Of a stretch of DNA of 64,000 nt, positions 43,643-52,654 are shown in pieces (the first letter of the stretch is position 1; the number at the start of each line of letters is the position of its first letter). Position numbers and translations under genes: made by a program. Location of the stretch: the NCBI RefSeq assembly GCF_002872335.1, contig NZ_NJAG01000007.1, forward strand, positions 434,001 through 498,000, written 5' to 3'. This DNA is from Siphonobacter sp. BAB-5405. GTDB taxonomy: Bacteria > Bacteroidota > Bacteroidia > Cytophagales > Spirosomataceae. The notes beneath the pieces were generated by a model, which was not told the origin of the DNA, made no database searches, and worked only from the letters and a program-made list of their open reading frames with translations.

Positions 43643-46600
43643 ATGAAAAATTTCCAGCGGATCAATAACCTACTGGGTTGGAGTGTCTTCGCCATTGCTT
43701 TATTCACCTACGCTATGACCGTCGAAGAGACGGCCAGTTTCTGGGATTGTGGTGAGTTCATTGCCTGTGCATTCAAATTACAAGTCCCGCACCCACCGGG
43801 AGCCCCCATCTTTTTGCTGATTGGCCGGATGTTCTCGCTGCTGGCCGGTAGCGATGTAACCCGGGTCGCCTACTGGGTAAACATGATGTCCGTACTGGCG
43901 AGTGCCTTTACGATTCTGTTCATGTTCTGGACGTTAACGATGCTGGGACGCAAAATCGTAGCGAAGTCGGCGGATACTCTTACGCTTGGCGAGTCTATTG
44001 GTGTACTGGGTGCCGGATTAGTCGGTTCATTGATTTATACCTTTAGCGATACGTTCTGGTTTTCCGCCGTGGAGGCCGAGGTATATGCCATGTCATCGTT
44101 CTTTACTGCTTTGGTATTCTGGGCGATGTATCGCTGGGAACTTATTGAAGATGAATCAAAAGCCAATCGCTGGATCATTTTAATTGCCTATCTGACGGGT
44201 CTTTCCATCGGTATTCACTTGCTGAACCTGGTAACCTTGCCCGCTCTGGCTTTGATCTACTATTTTAAAAAGAAGCAGAATCCGACGCTTATCGGCGGTA
44301 TTGTGGCCTTGATCATTGGCGTAGTCATCCTGGGAATCATTAACGCCGGTATCATTCCGGGTATTCCCGCCATGGCCTTTTCGATCGAAAAACTCTTCGT
44401 TAACTCCTTCGGGCTGCCCTACAACTCGGGTGTTATTTTCTTCGTCATCGTGTTTTTCGGAGCCGTCATTTATGGGGTTTGGTTTGCTCAGAAAAAGAAG
44501 AATCCCGTGTTGAGTACGGCCTTGCTTTCGCTGGCTTTCGTACTGATTGGCTATCTCTCCTATACCCAGGCTCTGGTACGGGCGAACTACAATCCGCCCA
44601 TCAATGAGAACAATCCTTCGGATGCCATCAACTACCTCAGCTACCTCCGTCGCGAGCAGTACGGTAGTCGCTCGCTGACGTACGGACCGCTCTTTACGGC
44701 TCGCGTTACAGACATTCGCCGTGGCGATCCGATGTACAAAATGGAAGGGGGTCAATATAAAATTTATGACTACAAGCCCGAGTACGTTTGGGAAAAAGAT
44801 CAGCAAATGGTATTGCCCCGTTTATGGTCGCAACAGCCGGGTCACGCTCAGCTGTATGCCTCAATTCTGGGCCTCCCCCGCGATCCCAGCGATCAGTCCC
44901 GGTTCGTAAAACCCACCTTTGGACAGAACATTGGTTATATGTTCAGCCGCCAGATGGGCTTTATGTACATGCGATACTTCATGTGGAATTTCGCGGGTCG
45001 GGAAAGTGACTACGAATGGGCGGACTGGATGCCTCGTCTTAGTAATAAGGCGGCTCTGCCCGAAAGCATCAAGAATAATAAAGCTCACGATAATTTCTAT
45101 TTCCTGCCCTTAATTCTGGGGCTGCTGGGCTTCTTTATCCAGTTTACCAAACGCGAAAAAGACTGGCTTGTCGTGGCGATCAGCTTCCTCATGACGGGTC
45201 TGGCACTAGTGGTGTTCCTGAACTCCCCCCCTACCGAGCCCCGCGAACGGGATTACATTTACGTAGGTTCGTTCTATTTCTTTGCTCTCTGGGCTGGATT
45301 AGGCGTACTGGCCTTACAGCAGTTCCTGAGCAAAGTTTCCAAGAATACAGTTACTGCCGGCGTACTCGCCAGTGTACTTTCCCTAGGTGTACCCGTGATG
45401 ATGGGCACGAAGAGCTGGGACAACCACGATCGTTCGAACCGCTGGCACTCGGTAGACTTTGCCAAAAACATGCTGAGTTCCTGTGCTCCCAATGCCATTT
45501 TGTTCACGGGTGGTGATAACGACACCTTCCCGCTCTGGTACGTACAGGAAGTGGAAGGGTTCCGCACCGACGTTCGGGTGTGTAACCTTTCGCTGCTGGG
45601 TACGGACTGGTACATTGATCAGATGAAGCGGCAGACGTACGAATCCAAACCGCTGCCGATTACACTCGAAATGGACAACTTCCGGACGGGTATTAACGAT
45701 CAGATTCCGTTTTCGGAAAACCCGAACGTGAAAGACGGTATTGACCTCCAGGAATACATTCAGCTGGTGAAACAAAACAATCCCGCAATTCAGGTGCAGA
45801 CGACTTTGGGACAGATGAACGTATTACCTTCGTCCATCTTCTCGCTGAAGCTGGATACGACGAAAATTCGTCAATCCGGCCTGGTTTCCAAAGAGTTTGA
45901 ATCCTTACTGCCTGGCGACCGGATGAACTGGAATTTCGGTCAGAACGACATCACGAAACCCGAACTGATTCAGCTTGACATCATTGCTCATAATAATTTT
46001 GAACGTCCGGTATACTTCGCGTCTACGCTGGGTTCGCAGAGTTACCTGGGTCTGAAGGAATTTTTGCAACTCGAAGGATACGCCTACCGACTCATGCCGT
46101 TCAAGGTACCCGGTGCCCGAGATGGCTTTGTTAACTCTGACATTATGTACAAAAACATGATGACGAAAATGGCCTGGCGGGAAATGAACAATCCGAACGT
46201 GTACTATGACGAAACCTATCGGGGAGCCCCGACGGTATCGGCCCGGATTGCATTCTACCGACTCGCTACGCAACTGATTCAGGAAGGTAAACTGGCTGAA
46301 GCGAAAACGGTACTGAATCGCTGCCTGGAGGCCATTCCGGATAAAGCCATTCCTTACGATCAGATTTCGGTAAGTTTCATCGGACCACTGATTTCGGTCG
46401 GCGAAAAAGCGAAAGCACTGCAAATGGCGGAACTGATCATGAAACGGTCCGACGAAAACCTGAACTACTACATTGAATCCAATGGCGACAGTCAGGATAT
46501 TCGGGTCAACCTGTATCAGATGAATCTGGTTGTCCAGCAATTGCACGATGCCAAACTCGAAGCAGAGGCTAACAAATACGAAGCCATTTTCAACCGTCAG

Positions 46601-46648
46601 TATCAACGTTTGGGCAATCGCCTCGACGATGGTAGCGGAGCTGAATAA
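43643..46648 (+). CDS. DUF2723 / glycosyltransferase family 117 membrane protein
   Basis: A 1001-residue inner membrane protein of a family widespread in Bacteroidota. The N-terminal half has roughly ten to twelve helices; its first periplasmic loop holds TVEETASFWDCGEFIACAF, where the D/E pair fits the catalytic acid position of GT-C glycosyltransferases, followed by VPHPPGAPIFLLIGR, the DUF2723 hallmark. Between and after the helices are soluble parts including NSPPTEPRERDYIYVGSFYF and FTGGDNDTFPLWYVQE. The last 120 residues look TPR-like (IQEGKLAEAKTVLNRCLEAIP). The substrate is probably a polyprenyl-linked sugar acting on envelope glycans or proteins, by family inference. Confidence 0.9.
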   Translation: MKNFQRINNLLGWSVFAIALFTYAMTVEETASFWDCGEFIACAFKLQVPHPPGAPIFLLIGRMFSLLAGSDVTRVAYWVNMMSVLASAFTILFMFWTLTMLGRKIVAKSADTLTLGESIGVLGAGLVGSLIYTFSDTFWFSAVEAEVYAMSSFFTALVFWAMYRWELIEDESKANRWIILIAYLTGLSIGIHLLNLVTLPALALIYYFKKKQNPTLIGGIVALIIGVVILGIINAGIIPGIPAMAFSIEKLFVNSFGLPYNSGVIFFVIVFFGAVIYGVWFAQKKKNPVLSTALLSLAFVLIGYLSYTQALVRANYNPPINENNPSDAINYLSYLRREQYGSRSLTYGPLFTARVTDIRRGDPMYKMEGGQYKIYDYKPEYVWEKDQQMVLPRLWSQQPGHAQLYASILGLPRDPSDQSRFVKPTFGQNIGYMFSRQMGFMYMRYFMWNFAGRESDYEWADWMPRLSNKAALPESIKNNKAHDNFYFLPLILGLLGFFIQFTKREKDWLVVAISFLMTGLALVVFLNSPPTEPRERDYIYVGSFYFFALWAGLGVLALQQFLSKVSKNTVTAGVLASVLSLGVPVMMGTKSWDNHDRSNRWHSVDFAKNMLSSCAPNAILFTGGDNDTFPLWYVQEVEGFRTDVRVCNLSLLGTDWYIDQMKRQTYESKPLPITLEMDNFRTGINDQIPFSENPNVKDGIDLQEYIQLVKQNNPAIQVQTTLGQMNVLPSSIFSLKLDTTKIRQSGLVSKEFESLLPGDRMNWNFGQNDITKPELIQLDIIAHNNFERPVYFASTLGSQSYLGLKEFLQLEGYAYRLMPFKVPGARDGFVNSDIMYKNMMTKMAWREMNNPNVYYDETYRGAPTVSARIAFYRLATQLIQEGKLAEAKTVLNRCLEAIPDKAIPYDQISVSFIGPLISVGEKAKALQMAELIMKRSDENLNYYIESNGDSQDIRVNLYQMNLVVQQLHDAKLEAEANKYEAIFNRQYQRLGNRLDDGSGAE

Positions 46649-47012
46649 TTGCTTTGTTCCCAACGAGAAGCCCGTCTTACAAGACGGGCTTTTTTGTGTT
46701 TTTAGCCTAGGCGAAAGGTGCCAAAAGAGGATCCTTCTCCTTATCAAACCTCAATCTAATTGCCTTCAAACCAAGTTTTTACGAAAAAGTACCCGCAAGT
46801 CCTGAACGGACCGACCCGTAAATACACTCACAATCTGGTCAAGATTTTCAAACAAGGGTTGGGAGAATGGAATTTTCTAGTTATCTTAGAATGTTCCTTA
46901 ACATGAAAACCAATAGACGTACCCAACTTTAGTATAGTATCGATTCGTACACCAAAGCTTGCTTTGTCACGCATCAAACCGGGATTACGTTTGCCATTAC
47001 ACCCGTTGCCTT
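46649..47012. other. Intergenic region between DUF2723 and TPR genes
   Basis: This 364-base gap has the DUF2723 terminator at its left end and no convincing gene. An imperfect palindrome (GGAATTTTCTA ... TTAGAATGTTCC, 46869-46897) might be an operator for the TPR gene 115 bases downstream. Confidence 0.45.
46667..46697 (+). terminator. Terminator after the DUF2723 gene
   Basis: AAGCCCGTCTT pairs directly with AAGACGGGCTT, then TTTT. Confidence 0.9.
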
Positions 47013-48422
47013 ATGATGGAACAACCTGAATTCGACGACCGCCCGGAAGCCACCCATGACTCTGTGAAGCGATTCGAAAAAATGTTGCAGAACCGGGAGG
47101 ATTCGTTCTTCGATCTGGATACGTATGAACAAATCGTCGAACATTATTTAGAAGAGGGAAAATTAGAAGATGCTTTAAAAGCCTGCGAATACGGTTTATC
47201 TCAGTATCCTTACTCGTTGGAATTGATGCTGAATCAGGCCCAGATTATGGCCAATTTTCAACGGTACGACGAAGCCCTGGATTTGCTCGAACGTGCCGCC
47301 CTTTTCAATCCCCACGACTTAGATATTTTTTACTTACGCAGCACCGTGTATGGGCTTATCGGCGACTATGAGCATGCCATCGAGATGCTCAAGGAAGTCC
47401 TCGATTACGCCGAGGAAAAAGATGAAGTGCATTACCACCTGGGACTGGCTTACCAGCAGTGGGGGAAATTTGAAGAAGCCATTGAGCATTATCAGCAAGC
47501 CGTACACGGTGACCTGAGTAACGAAAATGCTCTGTATGAACTAGCCAACTGCCTGGACCAGCTGGGCAAGCTTGAAGAGAGTCTGCCGTATTACCTGGCT
47601 TTTACCGACCGCGATCCTTCTTCGTACAACGCCTGGTATAATCTGGGTATCGCCTATTCAAAGCTTGAACGCTACGAGGAAGCTGCCGAAGCCTATGAGT
47701 ATGCCACGTACCTGAAGAAAAACTTCGCGTCAGCGTACTATAACCTCGGGAATACGTACATGAATCTGGAGCGGTATCAGGAAGCTCAGGAGGCATACGA
47801 AAAAACGCTCAAGTGCGAAGAACCGACCCCCGAGACGATCTGCTGCCTGGCGGCCAGTCTGGAAAAACAGCTGAACTACGAAGAGGCCATCAAACATTAC
47901 AAAGAATCCATTCAGCTCGACCCGCTTTGGGACGAAGGCTGGTACGGCGTCGGTGTATGTTTGTACGAAATGAACAAGTGGTTTCAGGCCCTGCATTTTT
48001 TGCGGAAAGCTTTAAACCTTAACAAAAAGAATGCGGACTACTGGCTGGCCGTTGCCGAAACCGAACAGCGGATTGGCAATGCCATTTCCTCCGAAGAAGC
48101 ATACCGGGCTGGCGTAGAAGTAGCCCCCGAAGACGTAGAGATCTGGGTAAAATGGTCGATTCTGTATTACGAACAGGGCGATTTTGAACGAGCGACTGAC
48201 ATCATCATGCAGGCTCTGGATGAATGCCCCGATGAAGCAGAATTATACTACCAGCTTACGGTTTACCTGATTCACGCCGGTAAGTTCCGGGAAGCCTTCT
48301 TGTATCTGGAAACGGCTCTGACACTCAATTATGACATGCACATTATGTTGTTTGAGTACTTCACGAATCTGGAAACGCAGAAAGCACTGTACAAGATTAT
48401 TGAGCAGTATAAAAAAGAATAA
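47013..48422 (+). CDS. Tetratricopeptide repeat protein
   Basis: A 469-residue cytoplasmic protein made almost wholly of TPR helices (about twelve repeats). The ATG at 47013 (MMEQPEFDD) is chosen; the frame is open 18 codons further upstream without a TPR-like sequence. After an acidic head comes SVKRFEKMLQNREDSFFDLDTYEQ (split about 17-40), characteristic of a conserved Bacteroidota TPR family. Repeats such as YHLGLAYQQWGKFEEAIEHY and YYNLGNTYMNLERYQEAQEA follow. It probably acts as a protein-interaction scaffold; the partner is unknown. Confidence 0.9.
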   Translation: MMEQPEFDDRPEATHDSVKRFEKMLQNREDSFFDLDTYEQIVEHYLEEGKLEDALKACEYGLSQYPYSLELMLNQAQIMANFQRYDEALDLLERAALFNPHDLDIFYLRSTVYGLIGDYEHAIEMLKEVLDYAEEKDEVHYHLGLAYQQWGKFEEAIEHYQQAVHGDLSNENALYELANCLDQLGKLEESLPYYLAFTDRDPSSYNAWYNLGIAYSKLERYEEAAEAYEYATYLKKNFASAYYNLGNTYMNLERYQEAQEAYEKTLKCEEPTPETICCLAASLEKQLNYEEAIKHYKESIQLDPLWDEGWYGVGVCLYEMNKWFQALHFLRKALNLNKKNADYWLAVAETEQRIGNAISSEEAYRAGVEVAPEDVEIWVKWSILYYEQGDFERATDIIMQALDECPDEAELYYQLTVYLIHAGKFREAFLYLETALTLNYDMHIMLFEYFTNLETQKALYKIIEQYKKE

Positions 48423-48443
48423 GATTCTTTTTATTAAACGCAG

Positions 48444-48475
48444 AAGACCCGGTTATAGACCGGGTCTTTTTTTAT
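48444..48475 (+). terminator. Terminator after the TPR gene
   Basis: AGACCCGGT pairs with ACCGGGTCT around TATAG, followed by seven T. Confidence 0.92.
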
Positions 48476-48717
48476 GCAGTTTTCTAGCAGAGCAACCCCT
48501 ATTGCATCTACTTCGAGCGGAAAGGTGAGGCTGAGTACCAGAGCCACAACAATCCATGACTCCATTCATGTTACTAAGCGAGTGTTTTGACCTCTATCCT
48601 GATTTAATTCAAAATGGCCAAAACAGACAAAATATACACACAATTTATTCGATAATTCCGCTGTTTTGATTATTTTATATAACCAAAAGTTAATATATTT
48701 ACACAAATATCAAAGCC

Positions 48718-49971
48718 ATGAATTTTAATCGAGCGAGCGAAAAGTTGCAAATTTTAGCCGATGCTGCCAAGTATGACGTATCCTGTGCGTCCAGCGGTGG
48801 TAATCGAAAAAATACGAACAAAGGTTTGGGCGATAGTAAGGCCAATGGCATTTGCCACAGCTTTACGGAAGATGGCCGCTGCGTTTCGCTGCTCAAAATT
48901 CTACTGACCAATCACTGTATTTACGATTGTGCCTTCTGCGTTTCCCGGAAAAGCAATGACATTCAGCGGGCAGCCTTTACGGTAGAGGAAGTCGTAGAAC
49001 TCACCATTAATTTTTACCGTAGAAATTACATTGAAGGCCTGTTCCTGAGTTCTGGTATTTTCAAGAATGCCGATTATACGATGGAACGTCTGCTTCGAAT
49101 TGTAAAAAAACTACGGCTGGAGGAACGTTTCAATGGGTACATTCACTTGAAAACAATTCCCGGAGCCAGTGAAGAACTGATTCAGGAAGCCGGTCTGTAC
49201 GCTGACCGGATGAGTATCAATCTGGAGATGCCCACGGAGGCGGGTTTGAAAACGGTAGCCCCCGAGAAAAGCCACGAAGACGTTAAAAAACCCCTGCATT
49301 TCGTCAACCAGCACATTCAGGCATATAACAGCGACCGGAAACTTGTTCTTTCGACGCCCAAGTTTGTACCCGCGGGTCAGAGTACGCAGATGGTCGTTGG
49401 AGCTACGCCCGAGTCGGACCTGGAAATTATGGCTACGGCCGATCAGTTCTACAAAGCCTATAATCTGAAACGAGTGTATTACTCCGGTTATGTCCCCATT
49501 CGGCAGGATTCGTTGTTACCGAGTATTGGAACGCCCCCACCCATGGTACGCGAGAATCGACTCTATCAGACCGACTGGCTTATGCGGTTTTATGGCTTTC
49601 GCGTGGATGAAATTCTTGACGATACGCATCCCAACCTGGATCCGGAGATTGATCCTAAACTAAGCTGGGCTCTTCGCAATCTGCACGTGTTTCCCGTTGA
49701 TATCAACACGGCTGATTACCAGCTTATTCTGCGGGTTCCGGGCATTGGTGTGGGTTCAGCTAAAAAAATCATTGCGGCCCGACAGTTTGGTAAACTCCGT
49801 ACGTATCAGTTACAAAACCTGGGTATTGCTTATAACCGGGCTAAGTACTTCGTTCGGTGTGCGGATTCTCCGTTTGCTTCCAAAGACTGGCAGGCGACCC
49901 AGATCAGGCATTTTATTCTCTCTTCAAGCCAGCATAAACGGCAGTCTCCCCAGCAGCTAACTCTTTTCTAG
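48718..49971 (+). CDS. Putative DNA modification/repair radical SAM protein (TIGR03916-type)
   Basis: A 417-residue radical SAM enzyme. The 4Fe-4S cluster motif CxxxCxxC is C67-C71-C74 in NHCIYDCAFCVSR. Upstream conserved blocks (YDVSCASSGG, GICHSFTEDGRC) and the FLSSGIFKNADYTMERL segment are those of the putative DNA repair radical SAM family. A helix-hairpin-helix DNA-binding motif lies near 335-365 (LRVPGIGVGSAKKIIAARQF). The partner gene of the TIGR03915 family begins on the very next base after the stop codon. A DNA-linked role is inferred from the HhH motif and the known pairing; the reaction is unknown. Confidence 0.9.
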   Translation: MNFNRASEKLQILADAAKYDVSCASSGGNRKNTNKGLGDSKANGICHSFTEDGRCVSLLKILLTNHCIYDCAFCVSRKSNDIQRAAFTVEEVVELTINFYRRNYIEGLFLSSGIFKNADYTMERLLRIVKKLRLEERFNGYIHLKTIPGASEELIQEAGLYADRMSINLEMPTEAGLKTVAPEKSHEDVKKPLHFVNQHIQAYNSDRKLVLSTPKFVPAGQSTQMVVGATPESDLEIMATADQFYKAYNLKRVYYSGYVPIRQDSLLPSIGTPPPMVRENRLYQTDWLMRFYGFRVDEILDDTHPNLDPEIDPKLSWALRNLHVFPVDINTADYQLILRVPGIGVGSAKKIIAARQFGKLRTYQLQNLGIAYNRAKYFVRCADSPFASKDWQATQIRHFILSSSQHKRQSPQQLTLF

Positions 49972-50742
49972 ATGGAAATCTACGTATTCGACGACACTTT
50001 CGAAGGTTTTCTGACGCTGATCTTCGACTGGTATAATCGAAAGCCGGGTTCCATTACCGTTAGCTCAACCAAACAGTATCACCCACAAGCGTTTAGCCAG
50101 ACGTATTTCGTAGTCACGGATTCAGAGAAGGCTACGCGGGTCGCTACGGGACTTCGGAAGCGATTGTCTAAAGAAGCCTGGCGAGCCCTTTACTGCACCT
50201 TCTTATCCGAACGCCCTGAGGGCTATGAGCATCTGTTTGGGTTTGCAGTTTACGTATTTAGTGGCATAGTACAGGCCGAAAGCAATTATGGCAACGAGCA
50301 CGTGCTTTTTGTACATCAGATGGCCCGTAAAGTCGAGCGGGAAAAACATCATATGGAAGCTTTCATACGTTTTCAGCAAACGCAGGATGGCATGTACTAC
50401 GCTCCGATCGAGCCCAAATACAATGTTTTGCCTTTACTGGCTGGCCATTTTCGTGATCGTTACGCGGATCAGGCCTGGGTTATTTACGATCACGTACGCA
50501 GGTACGGGTTGTATTACGATCTTCATAGTCTTCAACTGATCACACTGGATTTCCAGCAGGGAACCAACCTCGAAACGCCAGCCCGCATTTCGGAAGATTA
50601 TCACGAAGAAATGTATCAGTTACTCTGGAAAGATTACTTCAGGAGTACCAATATTCCGGCCCGTCGAAATTTGAAACTTCACGTCCGAAACTTACCCCGT
50701 CGCTTTTGGAAATATCTAACTGAAAAACAGGTGTTTGATTAG
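49972..50742 (+). CDS. TIGR03915 family putative DNA repair protein
   Basis: A 256-residue protein translated immediately after the radical SAM gene with zero spacing, implying coupled expression. The start YVFDDTFEGFLTLIFDWY and the central block VRKVEREKHHMEAFIRFQ (here MARKVEREKHHMEAFIRF) followed by PKYNVLPLLAGHFRDRY mark the family, whose members in other bacteria may be fused to a uracil-DNA glycosylase domain. No glycosylase domain is attached here: the protein ends at the TIGR03915 region with RKLPRRFWKYLTEK-like sequence (NLPRRFWKYLTEKQ). The specific activity is unknown. Confidence 0.88.
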   Translation: MEIYVFDDTFEGFLTLIFDWYNRKPGSITVSSTKQYHPQAFSQTYFVVTDSEKATRVATGLRKRLSKEAWRALYCTFLSERPEGYEHLFGFAVYVFSGIVQAESNYGNEHVLFVHQMARKVEREKHHMEAFIRFQQTQDGMYYAPIEPKYNVLPLLAGHFRDRYADQAWVIYDHVRRYGLYYDLHSLQLITLDFQQGTNLETPARISEDYHEEMYQLLWKDYFRSTNIPARRNLKLHVRNLPRRFWKYLTEKQVFD

Positions 50743-50915
50743 TTTCTTTATTGTAACTCATTAGAGATAATTACCTACACCTTATTGTATTATCCATCAG
50801 ATTTTAAAAAAGTCTTATCTTGCCAACAGGAAACACATTACGCTTTTCCTAGTTAATACCTTTAACCCGACTCTTTCGTTTAGGATATCTTTCCAAAGAA
50901 ATCTTTAGTATTCTT

Positions 50916-52652
50916 ATGGATTTAAAAACAACGCCGTCTTCCTCGCAGAAAACGCTGGTTTATCTTGTTTGTGGCGTACTGGTTTTCCTCTACCTCTTTT
51001 TGCAGTATTATTATATTTCTCCCTATCCTTTTGGTGATGATCTGCCCAGCATTTATCGATTCTTATTAGAAGTACAACAGGCAGATTCATTCGGTGAAAA
51101 ATTGAAATTAATTTTCACAAACGGTTTCGTTGAACATAAACTCTTATTTTTTAGCCTTTTTATCACGTCCCTGTACGGACTTATTGGGAAAATATCCTTA
51201 CCCTTATTTGCGTTGGGTGCGGGCGTAGTCTGGTGTAGCATTTTCTTTTTTTACAAATACTGGCTTCCCTTCATCCGGGTATCGTCGTACTGGTTAGTAG
51301 CCATCGCACTGGTTCTCCTGTCCTTTGCTCCGTATCAGGCTATCTTCTGGACTATGGCCGCGTTACAGCATTTTTCTGTCACGTTCCTCTGCTTTTTAAC
51401 TATTTATCTTCTTTGTAAGCCAGCGAAGCACAACCTAACTTTTTTTCTGCTGGCTACGTTAAGCGGTTTTTTTTGCACTTACTCTTCCGGTAATGGAATG
51501 GCCGTTTGGCCCGCGGGTTTTCTGGCTCTGGCTCTGCAAAGAGAAATCAAATTTGCACTTGGCTGGCTACTCAGTTCGGCGGCTGGCATTGGCTCCTATC
51601 TGTATAGCATTGCCCTGAACGAAACGCCCTCGGGCAGTAAGCTTTCGCACGTATTCGAAGCGTTATCCACCAAAATCGTCAATTTCATCGCTGGGCTGGC
51701 GGGAGCTTCGTACTTTAAAAACGACTCTCTGGATTTTTCGGATGGTGAGCCGCCTCTTTCCTTCACTTACTTTTCTATTTACCTGGGTTTTCTACTTCTG
51801 GTTTTATTTCTGCTCGGCTTCATTCAGGCGTATCGGAAGCAAAACCGGGGACTGATTGCGGTTATTTCGGTTTCCGCTTTTATCGTCATTACTTTCGCAT
51901 TTGTTGCTTTTGGCAGGGCTTCTTCGCAGGAATTATTTGTCATCTTTAAAAGCCGTTATTACACCTATTCGGTTATCGCCATCGCCAATGGTCTGTTTTG
52001 TCTAGCGTACCTGTCCCGGGAATTTCGTTACCAGAAAGCGGTGCTTTATGTAGGTATGGCGTATAGTGTTTTCTTCTGGGGATGCTGGCTATTTAACTCC
52101 TACACCAACCTGTTAAATCAGCGAAATATCTTAGACCTTGGCTATCTGAATTTCACGAAAACCGGACAATGGATTTGTTACCAGCCCACCTTCTTTTACG
52201 AGCGATTTTACAATACGTTTTTTTCTGAACACCAGGATAAACTTGTACAGTTACCTACGACAGATCTCCACACCGCCTTTCAAAATAAGCAAGTAACGGA
52301 TGCGGTTTTTTCCCCCTGTTCAAACGTACGCATGCAAGTGATGCACAACAAGCCGGGTTTCGTCAATATGCGGCTCTACAACGGTGAAGCACCGGCCATT
52401 CACAATCGAAAAGAAGGATATGCCATTGCAATGGTCTCGCAACAGGACACCTTTCTTTTGTATACGACGCTTTTACGAAATTCCGTTAAAAAACTCCTGA
52501 CGACCGGTCAGCCTACCCGCAAAGGCTATACGCTTGACATTCAGCTCCGCCAGAATAGCTTCCCCAAAGGATCGTACGAGCTGCATCAGTTTTATTTCAA
52601 AAACAAAGAGGGCTTTTATAATCCAAGAAACGAAGGTACCATCACACTTTAA
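50916..52652 (+). CDS. Polytopic membrane protein, possibly GT-C type
   Basis: A 578-residue protein with about ten to eleven hydrophobic helices between residues 14 and 400 and a soluble C-terminal domain of about 175 residues. The first periplasmic loop reads YPFGDDLPSIYRF, where the paired aspartates resemble the catalytic motif of GT-C glycosyltransferases; this is the only functional hint. No named family was recognised. It is convergent with a family 9 glycosyltransferase, the two stop codons being separated by two bases, so a glycan-related role is plausible but unproven. Confidence 0.75.
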   Translation: MDLKTTPSSSQKTLVYLVCGVLVFLYLFLQYYYISPYPFGDDLPSIYRFLLEVQQADSFGEKLKLIFTNGFVEHKLLFFSLFITSLYGLIGKISLPLFALGAGVVWCSIFFFYKYWLPFIRVSSYWLVAIALVLLSFAPYQAIFWTMAALQHFSVTFLCFLTIYLLCKPAKHNLTFFLLATLSGFFCTYSSGNGMAVWPAGFLALALQREIKFALGWLLSSAAGIGSYLYSIALNETPSGSKLSHVFEALSTKIVNFIAGLAGASYFKNDSLDFSDGEPPLSFTYFSIYLGFLLLVLFLLGFIQAYRKQNRGLIAVISVSAFIVITFAFVAFGRASSQELFVIFKSRYYTYSVIAIANGLFCLAYLSREFRYQKAVLYVGMAYSVFFWGCWLFNSYTNLLNQRNILDLGYLNFTKTGQWICYQPTFFYERFYNTFFSEHQDKLVQLPTTDLHTAFQNKQVTDAVFSPCSNVRMQVMHNKPGFVNMRLYNGEAPAIHNRKEGYAIAMVSQQDTFLLYTTLLRNSVKKLLTTGQPTRKGYTLDIQLRQNSFPKGSYELHQFYFKNKEGFYNPRNEGTITL

Positions 52653-52654
52653 GC

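Noticed and set aside
44180-44806. 208-residue minus-strand frame inside the DUF2723 gene, and similar long antisense frames at 20609-21280, 45905-46747 and 60253-60981
   Set aside because: Each is antisense to a well-supported gene and has no family features; they are frame shadows caused by codon bias.
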